A stretch of DNA of 64,000 nt from Dawidia soli (GCF_018598185.1 NZ_JAHESC010000015.1:1-64000), one strand, 5' to 3'. Counted from the stretch's first letter, positions 45,113 to 54,161 are shown. A program made the numbers and translations. Notes: generated by a model from the letters alone, not told the origin.

Positions 45113-45718
45113 CTAGCCTGGAAACTCAGCTTTCTCCCGGGGAACAAAGAAACCTTTAATGCAATTGGGGTTTCGAATGCATATCTGGATGTGGTCTTTT
45201 TCTCGAAAACCGGCGTTGGGATAAAGCGGCGGTCCTTCCCAGAATACACCCTTTACGGAATCAAACGGTCTTTGATTTCTGCTGCGGTTGATGTCATGCA
45301 CCGTTTCAATGACGACGCAATCCAGTTCACGAACAAGCAGATCGTTGTGATCTCCTTTGGAGGGCTTGTTTTGCGGAAGCGGGAAACCAGAGGTCTCCAC
45401 TATATCCTTACGAATTTCGTAGGCAGCCTTTAGAATCGACAGATTCTTATAATCAAGCAAATCGAGGCAATATCCCAGGTCCAATACAGCACTTAATACT
45501 GCAGGACTCTTGATTTTTGAATCTTTTCGCTTACTTGAAGTTTCAGCAAATTCTAACGCCCTTGTCGGGCTATTTTCCCAAAAATAGGCCCCATGGCCAA
45601 GCCAATCCCAGATGTTTGAGCTGATTTCCAAATGCTGTGTTTCTGAAACAACTTTTTGAACAACGGATTTGTCAGTACCATGGAAAGCCAGTATCAATCC
45701 TGGCCTTGCGGAATACAT
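45113..45718 (-). CDS. Putative ADP-ribosyltransferase-fold toxin of a two-gene module
   Basis: 201 residues. The N-terminus LAFHGTDKSVVQKVV (His13, Gly14) followed by IWDWLGHGAYFWENSPTRAL (Tyr45) looks like the H-Y part of the H-Y-[E/D/Q] ADP-ribosyltransferase family (PARP-like, DUF3990-like toxins), which modify protein or nucleic acid with NAD. The third catalytic residue cannot be placed. Its start overlaps the small upstream gene by 25 bases, an arrangement typical of toxin-antitoxin pairs. AT-rich and out of step with the surrounding core genes, so horizontally acquired DNA is likely. No signal peptide. Assignment is by short motifs only. Confidence 0.5.
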   Translation of the reverse strand: MYSARPGLILAFHGTDKSVVQKVVSETQHLEISSNIWDWLGHGAYFWENSPTRALEFAETSSKRKDSKIKSPAVLSAVLDLGYCLDLLDYKNLSILKAAYEIRKDIVETSGFPLPQNKPSKGDHNDLLVRELDCVVIETVHDINRSRNQRPFDSVKGVFWEGPPLYPNAGFREKDHIQICIRNPNCIKGFFVPREKAEFPG

Positions 45719-45867
45719 AAGTGCTTATAGGGCTTACGTAGATTTCCTTTCTTTGTGAAAATTCCTGCGTCAATAAGATTTTTTCTTGCTGCTCTTTTGC
45801 TGGAAGTAGCTTTTGCTCTGTATAACCGGGCAGCCTCCATGAATTGTTCTCGTTCCTGATCGCTCAT
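45694..45867 (-). CDS. Putative antitoxin or small partner protein
   Basis: 57 residues from the ATG at 45867 (SDQEREQFMEAARLYRAKAT, Lys/Arg-rich middle, GIFTKKGNLRKPYKHL near the end); an upstream in-frame Met at 45909 would add a hydrophobic stretch without family resemblance. Small, basic, helix-rich. It precedes the toxin-like gene and overlaps it by 25 bases. No DNA-binding helix-turn-helix is obvious, so how it would neutralise the partner is open. Confidence 0.5.
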   Translation of the reverse strand: MSDQEREQFMEAARLYRAKATSSKRAARKNLIDAGIFTKKGNLRKPYKHLCIPQGQD

Positions 45868-45961
45868 AGTTTTTATAACGGTTTGTGTGTATAGTGTAAA
45901 GATAAACATCCTATCTCCAGCGGCAAACTAAAGCGGTGGTATAAAAAATACCCTCAAATGC

Positions 45962-46126
45962 TTAAAAAAGCCATTCTGTTACTAATCCAGTACAGGATCG
46001 TTCCGTTAACCACGTCCCCGCAAAGCTAATGAGTATTTCTTCTTTTAGGTGGCCGTTTATCCAAAGTAAAACGCATGACTCGCTTCTTGTAGCATAAAAT
46101 ATTCCGGGCATAAACGATTGAACCAT
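45962..46126 (-). pseudogene. Gene fragment of unknown family
   Basis: Reads VQSFMPGIFYATRSESCVLL, WINGHLKEEILISFAGTW and LTERSCTGLVTEWLF to the TAA at 45962. The frame is open upstream to about 46196 with protein-like sequence (GENYEGVRFALQKLRI) but no start codon. It is therefore likely the 3' end of a gene whose start is lost. The gap 45910-46322 otherwise holds only the promoter region of glnN. Confidence 0.35.
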
Positions 46127-46271
46127 ATTTATTCGCAGCTTTTGAAGCGCAAATCTGACACCTTCATAATTTTCGCCGGGGTGGCTTAAAAATTAACTAG
46201 CTGCAAACGTGTTCTTAACAAAAAGTTAAAATTCTGCCATCGTTTGTAGGGGAGGTGTTAAAAAAATGAAA

Positions 46272-46279
46272 TAGATTTG
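46272..46279 (+). promoter_or_regulatory. Candidate -7 promoter element TAGATTTG before glnN
   Basis: TAnnTTTG match 43 bases before the glutamine synthetase ATG. A TTTG at 46243 could be a -33 box, but the spacing (25 bases) is a little long. Confidence 0.4.
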
Positions 46280-46322
46280 GGCCCTGTAGATCAATTTTAC
46301 AACCACCTTATACAACCATCCT

Positions 46323-48485
46323 ATGGCGCATTTACGATTTGAAGCTCTGAAGAAACTGAGCGAACGCTCCCGGGTGCATGTTGATCTGCCCAACCCGAAC
46401 GTTGCCAAATTCTTTGGCGAGAACGTATACGGAATGGAGCAGATGCGTGCCACACTGGCTCCGGCTCTCTTTAAAAAGGTAAGCCAGGCTATCAAAAACC
46501 ACGAAAAAATTGACGAAACAACGGCTGACGCGGTAGCTTCTGCTGCCAAAGCGTGGGCTGTTGCCAAAGGTGCTTCGCACTTCACACACTGGTTCCAGCC
46601 GATGACGGGTGGTACGGCTGAGAAGCACGACTCCTTCTTCGACGCCCTGGCCGGCATCGAAAAATTCAAAGGCAGCGAGCTTGTACAGCAAGAGCCGGAT
46701 GCTTCTTCGTTCCCCAGCGGTGGTATCCGCAGCACGTTCGAAGCACGCGGTTATACGGCGTGGGATCCTACCTCGCCGATGTTTGTATACGGCGCTACCC
46801 TGTGTATCCCGACGGTATTCGTGTCGTACACCGGCGAGACCCTCGATACCAAAGCACCCCTGCTGAAAGCACTCAAAGCCGTTGACCTGGCCGCTACCAA
46901 AGTATGCCAGCTCTTCGACAAAGACATACAACACGTAGTAGCCTCGCTCGGCGCGGAACAAGAATACTTCGCCGTAGACAAGGCTCTGTTCGACGCACGT
47001 CCTGACCTGGTCATGGCCGGCCGCTCCGTATTCGGTCACCCGCCTGCCCGCGGTCAGCAAATGGAAGACCACTACTTCGGCTCGATCCCTTCGCGCATCT
47101 ACACCTTCATGAAGGACTTCGAGATCGAATGCTGGAAACTGGGGATCCCCGTTCGTACGCGTCACAACGAAGTGGCTCCCAGCCAGTTCGAAGTGGCTCC
47201 GCTGTTCGAGGAAGTGAACGTGGCCAACGACCACAACCAGCTGATGATGGACGTGATGTCGCGCGTAGCCGACCGTCACGACCTGCGCATCCTCTTCCAC
47301 GAGAAGCCTTTCGCCGGCATCAACGGTAGCGGTAAGCACAACAACTGGTCCCTGATCACCGACACGGGTGTGAACTTGTACGCACCGACCAGCAGCGCCC
47401 GCGACAACCTCATGTTCCTCACCTTCTTCGTGACGACGGTGAAGGCGGTACACGCCCACGCTGACCTGCTGCGCGCCAGCATCGCCACGGCCGGTAACGA
47501 CTTCCGTCTCGGCGCCAACGAAGCACCTCCGGCCATCATGTCGACCTTCATCGGTTCGCAAATGTCGGCGGTACTCGACGAGCTCGAAAAGAACGGCAAT
47601 GTGAAGATCGAGAAAGGCGACAACATGTACATGAAGCTCGGCATCGACCAGATCCCCGAGATCATCCTCGACGCAACCGACCGTAACCGTACATCGCCGT
47701 TTGCTTTCACCGGTAACAAATTCGAATTCCGTGCCGTCGGTAGCAGCGACAACTGCGCGGTGGCCATGACTGCCCTGAACACCATCGTAGCCGAACAGCT
47801 CGACCAGTTCTTTGCCGCCGTGAACAAAGAGATCGAAAAAGGTGAAGAAAAACGCCTCGCGATCGTAAACGTACTGCGTCAATACATCAAAGAATCAAAA
47901 GCGATCCGCTTTGAAGGCGACGGCTACTCGGACGAGTGGGTGAAAGAAGCCGCAAAACGTGGTCTGAGCAACGTTCAGAACACCCCGCGCGCCCTGGATG
48001 CCTACCTGTCGAAGTCGTCTCTGGCCCTCTTCGAAAAGCACGGCGTCATGTCACACAGAGAGACAGAAGCCCGCGTCGAGATCCGCCTCGAGAACTACAT
48101 GAAGCGCGTACAGATCGAAGCGCGTGTGATCGGCGACCTGGCGATGAACCACATCGTACCGACCGCCATCGCGTATCAAACCAAGCTGATTGAAAACGCA
48201 AACGGTCTGAAAGGCCTGGGCGTAGACAACACCGCCGTGGTACAAACGATCAAGGAGATCTCCGGTCACATCGATACGATCAAAAACAACGTACGGGCGA
48301 TGATCGAAGAGCGCAAGCGCATCAACAAAGAAACCGACGCACACAAGCGTGCCATCGGCTACTGCGATGACATCAAAGAAAAATACTTTGAGACCATCCG
48401 CGAAGCCGTAGACAAGCTCGAGCTGCTGGTAGACAACGAAGACTGGCCGCTGGTTAAATACCGCGAGCTCCTCTTCCTGCGCTAA
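46323..48485 (+). CDS. glnN: Glutamine synthetase, type III
   Basis: 720 residues, the length of GSIII rather than GSI (~470). Type III features: AKGASHFTHWFQPMTGGTAEKHDSFFDA [two parts: AKGASHFTHWFQPM and TGGTAEKHDSFFDA], EQEYFAVDKALFDARPDL, RTRHNEVAPSQFEVAPLFEE, and INGSGKHNNWSL of the ATP/ammonia site. It makes glutamine from glutamate, ammonia and ATP as a large cytoplasmic oligomer and is usually the main ammonia-assimilating enzyme in Bacteroidota. No tyrosine adenylation site of GSI type is expected. Single gene with its own promoter candidate and a strong terminator. Confidence 0.97.
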   Translation: MAHLRFEALKKLSERSRVHVDLPNPNVAKFFGENVYGMEQMRATLAPALFKKVSQAIKNHEKIDETTADAVASAAKAWAVAKGASHFTHWFQPMTGGTAEKHDSFFDALAGIEKFKGSELVQQEPDASSFPSGGIRSTFEARGYTAWDPTSPMFVYGATLCIPTVFVSYTGETLDTKAPLLKALKAVDLAATKVCQLFDKDIQHVVASLGAEQEYFAVDKALFDARPDLVMAGRSVFGHPPARGQQMEDHYFGSIPSRIYTFMKDFEIECWKLGIPVRTRHNEVAPSQFEVAPLFEEVNVANDHNQLMMDVMSRVADRHDLRILFHEKPFAGINGSGKHNNWSLITDTGVNLYAPTSSARDNLMFLTFFVTTVKAVHAHADLLRASIATAGNDFRLGANEAPPAIMSTFIGSQMSAVLDELEKNGNVKIEKGDNMYMKLGIDQIPEIILDATDRNRTSPFAFTGNKFEFRAVGSSDNCAVAMTALNTIVAEQLDQFFAAVNKEIEKGEEKRLAIVNVLRQYIKESKAIRFEGDGYSDEWVKEAAKRGLSNVQNTPRALDAYLSKSSLALFEKHGVMSHRETEARVEIRLENYMKRVQIEARVIGDLAMNHIVPTAIAYQTKLIENANGLKGLGVDNTAVVQTIKEISGHIDTIKNNVRAMIEERKRINKETDAHKRAIGYCDDIKEKYFETIREAVDKLELLVDNEDWPLVKYRELLFLR

Positions 48486-48510
48486 TTCCGCATACAATAC
48501 CTGTAGATAC

Positions 48511-48545
48511 AAGAACCCCGGCCGAAAGCCGGGGTTCTTTATTTT
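48511..48545 (+). terminator. Rho-independent terminator of glnN
   Basis: 12-bp perfect stem AAGAACCCCGGC / GCCGGGGTTCTT, loop CGAAA, then TTATTTTAT. Confidence 0.9.
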
Positions 48546-48588
48546 ATCCTGCCATCAACCCCAGGTCAAAGCCAGGTATACAACAAGG

Positions 48589-48680
48589 ATAAAGCATAGA
48601 TAAAGCATTCATAAAGCACTGACAAAGCACTGTGGAAGGCGCTGCTTTATCTATGCTTTATGTATGCTTTATCAGTGTTT
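48589..48680. repeat. 11-bp-phased repeat array with inverted second half
   Basis: Four direct copies of AWAAAGCANNN start at 48589, 48600, 48611 and 48622 (period exactly 11). After an 8-10 base spacer, three inverted copies (TGCTTTATNNN) start at 48643, 48654 and 48665, with a degenerate fourth (TGTTTTAG). The halves are complementary, so the whole can fold as a long hairpin in several registers. One helical turn per unit would place equal faces on one side of the DNA. Confidence 0.8.
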
Positions 48681-48749
48681 TAGGGTAGCGACTACTGTGC
48701 TGCTTCTGGCGGGCAGAAGATTTGACGGCAGTTACAAACTGCCACCGTA

Positions 48750-48786
48750 TAGGCACAAGTCACCGCTTCGCTCAGACCTGCGCCAG
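48750..48786. repeat. Dispersed hairpin repeat, copy 2
   Basis: TAGGCACAAGTCACC, then GCTTCG, then CTCAGACCTGCGCCAG: the same arms as at 2048-2092, here with a short middle. Ends 8 bases before the stop of the S41 peptidase. Confidence 0.6.
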
Positions 48787-48793
48787 CAAGCGG

Positions 48794-50446
48794 TTACTGC
48801 ATATTCAGGATCTTCTTATACTGTGCGCTGCTGTGGAGGACTTCAACAGCTTTCTTTACGTCGTCATCGTATTTGAATCCGGCCTCGATGCTTCCTTTTT
48901 CCAGGTGATACCGTGACACGATATCCTCTTCCAGCAACATCTTGATCTCGTCCTTATACATCATCAACTCGTTCTTCTTGCTTTCGGCGATCCGTGTCTG
49001 GATCTGATCCAACTGAGCTTTCAGATCGGTATAATACTTTTCTTTCTTCGCCTCCTCGGTGAACTGCTGCAGCTCATATTCCAGATAAGACTTATACTGA
49101 TAGTTCTTGTCCTTCATCCAGACCGCAAACTCCTTATAGTCCTCGTCGCTCAACGTAAACGTGCGCGGATCCACTGCTTGCGGATGCTTGAGCACATACT
49201 GTGTGCCGTAATTAAACAGCAGCCCGCGCTCGAACAGCATCTGCGTGAGCATATGCGCCTCTGGAGATTCGGTCTTAATATCCGGGTCGATACCACCGCC
49301 GTCATATACCATGCGCCCGGCCGAGGTCTTGAACGATTTCTTCAATGAATCCGGAATGGATCCCACACTGCCATCTTCACGGCGGTGCGTATAATCCAAT
49401 ACCTGGATGCAGCGGCCCGTAGGAGTATAATACTTCGCTGTCGTTACTTTCAGCTGTGAGTTATAGGAAAGCGGACGGCTCACCTGTACCAGTCCTTTGC
49501 CATATGATTTTTCACCGATGATCACGCCGCGATCATAGTCTTGTAAGGTACCCGCCACGATCTCTGATGCCGATGCGCTGCCGCGGTTGATCAATACACT
49601 CACCGGTATTTCCGTATCCACCGGCGTGTTCAGTGTTTCGTAGTTCAGGTTGTTCTCGGGTATTTTGCCTTTGGTGCTTACTACCAGCTTACCCTTTGGC
49701 AGGAAGATGTTGGTAATGTTCACGGCCTCGATCAAAAGCCCGCCCGGGTTGCCGCGCAGGTCGAGGATCACGCTTTTGGCGCCTTGCTCTTTCAACGCGA
49801 TCAGGGCGATCTTTACTTCTTTGGCCGCGTCGGGTGTAAAGTCGGAGAGCTGAATATAGGCTACATCCGTACCCACCATGCCGTAGTACGGCACGTTGTT
49901 GACCTTGATCTTCTCGCGCTTGAACTGCAGGGTGATGGGTTGTTCCACGCCCACGCGTTTGACGGTCAGCGTTACGGGCGTACCTACCTGGCCTTTCATG
50001 AGGTGGCTGGATTGCTCGCGCGAGAGCTTGGCCAGCTCGGCATCGTCGATCTTGAGGATCTCGTCGCCGATGCGCAGACCGCCTTTCTGGGCGCCGTAGC
50101 CTTCCATGATCATGGTCACGATCGTACGGTTGTTGATCTCGCGGGTAATGGCGCCGATGCCACCGTACTGGCCGGTGTTGATGGTGCGGAAGTCTTCTAC
50201 TTCGTCTTCCGGAATGTAGTTGGTATATGGGTCCAGCGAGTTCAGCATGGCGTCAATGCCCGTGCGGACCAGCTTATTGGGGTTGACATCGTCTACGTAC
50301 AAGGCGTTGACTTCCTTGAACAACGTCGCGAAAATGTCGAGGTTCTTGGCTATTTCGAAATACCGCTCGGCAGGCTTGCTGGCGGCCAGCAGGGCCACGG
50401 TGATCAGCAGGGCAGAGGCTAGGAGGATTTTTTTGTTGGTCTTCAT
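48794..50446 (-). CDS. S41-family C-terminal processing protease
   Basis: 550 residues. A hydrophobic N-terminus (ILLASALLITVALLAA) exports or anchors it. PDZ domain ~90-175 (GGIGAITREINNRTIVTMIM; AQKGGLRIGDEILKIDD). Protease core with Ser292 in RGSASASEIVAGTLQDY and Lys317 in GEKSYGKGLVQ, the Ser-Lys pair of CtpA/Prc. The long charged helical C-terminus (~440-550) is typical of the Bacteroidota branch. It trims periplasmic proteins from the C-terminus. Stand-alone gene convergent with glnN across the repeat array. Confidence 0.95.
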   Translation of the reverse strand: MKTNKKILLASALLITVALLAASKPAERYFEIAKNLDIFATLFKEVNALYVDDVNPNKLVRTGIDAMLNSLDPYTNYIPEDEVEDFRTINTGQYGGIGAITREINNRTIVTMIMEGYGAQKGGLRIGDEILKIDDAELAKLSREQSSHLMKGQVGTPVTLTVKRVGVEQPITLQFKREKIKVNNVPYYGMVGTDVAYIQLSDFTPDAAKEVKIALIALKEQGAKSVILDLRGNPGGLLIEAVNITNIFLPKGKLVVSTKGKIPENNLNYETLNTPVDTEIPVSVLINRGSASASEIVAGTLQDYDRGVIIGEKSYGKGLVQVSRPLSYNSQLKVTTAKYYTPTGRCIQVLDYTHRREDGSVGSIPDSLKKSFKTSAGRMVYDGGGIDPDIKTESPEAHMLTQMLFERGLLFNYGTQYVLKHPQAVDPRTFTLSDEDYKEFAVWMKDKNYQYKSYLEYELQQFTEEAKKEKYYTDLKAQLDQIQTRIAESKKNELMMYKDEIKMLLEEDIVSRYHLEKGSIEAGFKYDDDVKKAVEVLHSSAQYKKILNMQ

Positions 50447-50642
50447 GCACGGATACGGTCTACGCAGAATCGCCGGACAAGGGCATTTTCAGCTTTTGAA
50501 ATTCATCATTTAAACGCTAAAATCATTCCCGATGTATGTTATTCTTTCTTCTTTTCCAAAACCCGCCGAATTCGTTTCCAAAGCCTGTCGGCGTGGATTT
50601 CGCCCACGTAATAACGCCGGGGTTTTTTACGGAAAACCCGCC

Positions 50643-51404
50643 TCAGTATAAACGTACTTTGTACCGGTACCGGCCCCTGTAATACTCCTTCATCTTCATC
50701 ACCTCCCGCGACTTGTCGGTGATCCAGAAGGTGGCATACGCGCCGCGGCCATAGTCGATGCGCAGCAGCCAGCAGTTGACCTTGCCGGCGTGGGCCAGCG
50801 GCAGGTCTTCTTTGCCCGTTACGGTCAGCAGGTAATAATCCGACTTTGGCGTGCCCGGCTCATAGAATGCAATGGCAAACTTCTGACCCACCCTTTTGAA
50901 GGGTAGGAGCGGGAAGATCTCCAGGTCCATGGGAAACTCGAAGGCCGGCGGATCCAGCTTTACCCGAAACGTGCTGGCGCGCGGCGTGCGCCGCGCCGAG
51001 TCAGGGATGGTCACGACGTTATCCTGAAAGCGAAAGGAGACCTTGCCCCGTTTGCGATAGGAGGCATAGTGCGTCAGCGGTGTGAGCGACGGCAGCAAGC
51101 CGGTGGCGGTAGCGTGCATCAGCAGGGTGTCCTGCTGGTACCAGTCCCAGTTGAAAATATAGTGCCGTTGGCGGCCGTCGGCGCCCGGGCGAATATCCAG
51201 GCTGCGGTCCCACAGTGCCGCCGAGCCGAGGCGGCGCCCCAGGCTGTCTTCCATATATACCGCATAGGTACATTTTCCTTCTTTGAGCGCGGCGAGGTTG
51301 AGTTTTTGGGTACGGGTATCGATGGTGTCGATCTGGGCGAACGATGATACGGTCAGCCCCAGGAGGAAGGCGATCAGCAACGGGAAAATAAATTTCATAG
51401 CCAT
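50643..51404 (-). CDS. Exported protein, DUF3108-like
   Basis: 253 residues. Signal peptide ~1-23 (FIFPLLIAFLLGLTVSSFAQ). The mature protein is beta-rich and resembles DUF3108 lipid-binding-like proteins: FNWDWYQQDTLLMHATATGL, GRGAYATFWITDKSREVMKM and a Tyr/Arg-rich end. Function is unknown; periplasmic or surface-associated. The adjacent dipeptidase gene on the same strand ends 78 bases upstream of its start, so they may share a transcript. Confidence 0.6.
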   Translation of the reverse strand: MAMKFIFPLLIAFLLGLTVSSFAQIDTIDTRTQKLNLAALKEGKCTYAVYMEDSLGRRLGSAALWDRSLDIRPGADGRQRHYIFNWDWYQQDTLLMHATATGLLPSLTPLTHYASYRKRGKVSFRFQDNVVTIPDSARRTPRASTFRVKLDPPAFEFPMDLEIFPLLPFKRVGQKFAIAFYEPGTPKSDYYLLTVTGKEDLPLAHAGKVNCWLLRIDYGRGAYATFWITDKSREVMKMKEYYRGRYRYKVRLY

Positions 51405-51482
51405 TGGGTTAGGTAGTGATGGTTACCCTCGTGAAACGTATTTTCCGGCGGCAGGTTATCGCTATTCTATAAAAGGCGTTTT

Positions 51483-52553
51483 TTACTTCCAGGCGTTACG
51501 CAGGAAGCGCAGCCAGTTGCCATGCAGGATCTTTTCGATGTCCGCCTGGCTATACCCACGCTTGGCAAACAAGGCCGGCAGCTTCTGCAGGTCGGCAATG
51601 GTCTCGATATCGTACGGACTTTGCTCCCGGCCAAAGGCGCCGTCCAGGTCCGAGCCGATGGCGATGTGGTCGGCGTTGCCGGCCAGCTGACAGATATGAT
51701 CCATGTGGTCGATGAGCTTCTCCAGGCCGCAGTCCATGCTGAGCGGCGTCGACACATTGCGGATCCATTCGGGCACCATCATCCAGGTATCCATCACGCC
51801 GCCGATCACGGCACCGCGGCCGATGAGCTCGCGCAGCTGCTCGTCGCTGAACTGGCGGTTATGGTCCACCAGCGCGCGACAGTTGTTGTGGCTGGCCCAG
51901 ACGTGACCGTGAAAGTGATCCATGGCTTCCCAGAAGCTGTCGTCGCACAGGTGCGTGGCGTCGAGTATAATATTCAGCCGTTCCATTTCGGCCAGCAGCG
52001 CGCGGCCGGCGTTGCCTATACCGCCCGTGGCGTTGGTGCCCTGCGCATAGCGTCCGGGGCCGTAGTGGCCGGGGCCTACCGCGCGCAGGCCGTAGGCATG
52101 GGCACGTTCCAGGTGCCGTACGGTAACGAGCGAGTCGGCACCCTCCAGGCTTACGATATAGCCGATGGGTTTCTGCTCATTGGGTGTGCCGTCGTTCCAC
52201 CACGCCAGGTGTTTGTCGAGCCCGGCCCGGTCGGTGATCTGCACCAGCTCGCCGGCTTCTTCCATGGCCTTATACCACGCCAGCTGTGCCTGTGTTTGTG
52301 CCCAGGCTTGCTCGGGCGAATGCCACCCGGGTAGCGTATTGTCGGGCGCTACGTAGCGGGCGATCTGCGTGGCCACGACCAGGCCGATGTTGCCCTTGCG
52401 CAGCTCCGGAAAACAGACCACGCCGTTGCCCCGATCGGGCTTGTCGGTCATGCCTTGCTCGCGTGCGCGGATCACGTCGATCGGCGTGCGGTAGTCGCGG
52501 TTCCATTCCATGGCGTTCATCGCCAGGTCGAGGTGTGCATCGATGATAAACAT
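51483..52553 (-). CDS. M19 membrane-dipeptidase-family peptidase
   Basis: 356 residues from the ATG at 52553; an open frame running to 53474 is antisense to the next gene and is rejected. Zinc ligands His7 and Asp9 (IIDAHLDLA), bridging Glu in SLEGADSL, His in ILDATHLCD and SHNNCRAL, and Asp in IAIGSDLDGAFG. M19 enzymes split dipeptides and often accept a D-amino acid at the C-terminal side. There is no signal peptide, so it is cytoplasmic. Fourteen bases separate it from the D-threonine-aldolase-like gene in a four- or five-gene cluster. Confidence 0.93.
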   Translation of the reverse strand: MFIIDAHLDLAMNAMEWNRDYRTPIDVIRAREQGMTDKPDRGNGVVCFPELRKGNIGLVVATQIARYVAPDNTLPGWHSPEQAWAQTQAQLAWYKAMEEAGELVQITDRAGLDKHLAWWNDGTPNEQKPIGYIVSLEGADSLVTVRHLERAHAYGLRAVGPGHYGPGRYAQGTNATGGIGNAGRALLAEMERLNIILDATHLCDDSFWEAMDHFHGHVWASHNNCRALVDHNRQFSDEQLRELIGRGAVIGGVMDTWMMVPEWIRNVSTPLSMDCGLEKLIDHMDHICQLAGNADHIAIGSDLDGAFGREQSPYDIETIADLQKLPALFAKRGYSQADIEKILHGNWLRFLRNAWK

Positions 52554-52567
52554 ACCGTTGTTATTTT

Positions 52568-53680
52568 TTATACCGTCAGGGACCTGTCGCGGGCATGTGT
52601 ATACCAGTACTGGCTCCACTGGCCGTCTTCGACGATGGCTGCGCGGTCGTGTAACGCTACTGTAGGACAAATGTGATGCGGCACGCCGTAGAGGATGTCG
52701 CCCACCTGGTAGCGGTGGCCGGCGCCGGCGCGCAGGATCAGGTGCTCTTCGCTGTGGCCCTCGGGCACCAGCTCGGGCGCATTCAGAAAATATACCCGGT
52801 TGTTGAGCGGGCTTTCCGAAGCGATGGATTTGTGGCCCAGGTCGACGCAGATCGTTTCGGCGGTGGGCAGCGACACCACCCGGCTGACCGCCAGCGCGGC
52901 AAACAGGAACGGCTGCTCGGGCAGAATGTCCTGGTACCCTTTGTCCCAATAGACGAAGGTGCCCGGGCTGCACTCCACATCCGGGCGGCGGGCGTGTATG
53001 GGAAACGTGGGCGTGCCCCCCGCGATGATGCGTGGTGTAATGCCTGTCTCGCCCACGATGGTATCGCGGAGCGCCTCGACCGCTGCAAACGCTTCGTTGC
53101 ACCGGGCGGTGCGTAGCGCCAGGTCGGGATCGCGCAAGTGGCCGTCGTAGGCGTGAAGCCCCGCCACGACGATGCCGGGCAGCTCCAGCAGCGCGGTATA
53201 CAGCTTGAAGGCCGCGCCGGGTACAATGCCCGTGCGGTTCATGCCGACGTTCAGGTCGATATAGATGCTGATGGTCAGGGACGCACGCTGAAAGACGTGC
53301 GAGAGGTGCTGCCCGGCGGTCATGTTGTCGACCAGGCAGGAGAACGTCGTCTCCGGAAACTTCGCGGCCAGTTCCGCCAGGCGTTCTGCTTTCGGCCCTA
53401 CCGGTTGGTATGCCAGCAGCACGTCGGGTGCCCCGGCCGTTGCCAGCATTTCGGCTTCGGCAATGGTGGCACATTTAAATTTGCGGATGCCCGCGTCCAT
53501 CAGCAGGGCGGCTACTTCCGGCGACTTGCTGGTCTTCATGTGCGGCCGCAGGTTGCCGACGTTCGGTACGAAAGTCTTTAGGATGCGGATGTTCTCGCGT
53601 ACGCGTTCAGGATATATCGCCAGGGCGGGTGTGTCCAGCGTGCCGGCGTTCAGGATGGGGTACCACTCAACGAAATTCAT
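52568..53680 (-). CDS. D-threonine-aldolase-like PLP enzyme (alanine-racemase fold)
   Basis: 370 residues. The TIM-barrel start LDTPALAIYPERVRENI and RPHMKTSK (PLP lysine Lys49), with GTPTFPIHA and the C-terminal metal site GDILYGVPHHICPTVALHD, are those of the D-threonine aldolase/D-serine dehydratase-like family. It should cleave or dehydrate beta-hydroxy D-amino acids in the cytoplasm. It overlaps the RidA gene by 14 bases. RidA proteins destroy the reactive enamines that such PLP enzymes release, a strong functional match. Confidence 0.93.
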   Translation of the reverse strand: MNFVEWYPILNAGTLDTPALAIYPERVRENIRILKTFVPNVGNLRPHMKTSKSPEVAALLMDAGIRKFKCATIAEAEMLATAGAPDVLLAYQPVGPKAERLAELAAKFPETTFSCLVDNMTAGQHLSHVFQRASLTISIYIDLNVGMNRTGIVPGAAFKLYTALLELPGIVVAGLHAYDGHLRDPDLALRTARCNEAFAAVEALRDTIVGETGITPRIIAGGTPTFPIHARRPDVECSPGTFVYWDKGYQDILPEQPFLFAALAVSRVVSLPTAETICVDLGHKSIASESPLNNRVYFLNAPELVPEGHSEEHLILRAGAGHRYQVGDILYGVPHHICPTVALHDRAAIVEDGQWSQYWYTHARDRSLTV

Positions 53681-54161
53681 TGCCGCCGTCGTTGGTAAGC
53701 TCGAACATCGCTTCGATCTCGACGGGAATGTTGTCGGGCAAGGTGCCCATGCCTACCGCGCTGCGCACGCCGATCCCCATTTCTTCGCCCCACACTGCGG
53801 CAAACAGCTCGCTGCAGCCGTTGATCACAAAGGGATGCCGCTCGAACTCCGACACGGCGTTGACCATGCCCAATACTTTTACCACACGCTTGATCTTGTT
53901 GAAGCTGCCGAGGTTGGCTTTTAACGTGGCCAGGATCGCCAGGCCTACCTGCCGGGCGGCGAGCTTGCCCTCGTCCATCGTCATGTCTTTGCCGATGCGA
54001 CCGATGATGAGCGAGCCATCCTCTTTCACGGTGCCGTGGCCGGATACATAGGCCATGTTGCCGACGATCAGAAAGGGTTTATATACGCCGATGGGTTTGG
54101 GCGCGGGCGGGAGCTTGAGACCGAGCTTATCAAAGCGCTGGTCGGGGGTAAGAGATTGCAT
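53667..54161 (-). CDS. RidA-family (YjgF/UK114) enamine deaminase
   Basis: 164 residues. Core GNMAYVSGHGTVKEDGSL and the C-terminal RSAVGMGTLPDNIPVEIEAM match the RidA group, in the longer subclass (~150-165 residues). They hydrolyse 2-aminoacrylate and related enamines to keto acids. The conserved Arg of the active site corresponds to IGVRSAVG. Overlap of 14 bases with the PLP-enzyme gene supports a joint pathway. Cytoplasmic trimer expected. Confidence 0.93.
   Translation of the reverse strand: MQSLTPDQRFDKLGLKLPPAPKPIGVYKPFLIVGNMAYVSGHGTVKEDGSLIIGRIGKDMTMDEGKLAARQVGLAILATLKANLGSFNKIKRVVKVLGMVNAVSEFERHPFVINGCSELFAAVWGEEMGIGVRSAVGMGTLPDNIPVEIEAMFELTNDGGNEFR

Noticed and set aside
46332-47882. 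516-codon minus-strand frame opposite glnN
   Set aside because: Antisense shadow of glutamine synthetase.
52554-53474. N-terminal extension of the dipeptidase frame
   Set aside because: Antisense/out-of-frame sequence of the PLP-enzyme gene; the family starts at IIDAHLD near 52553.
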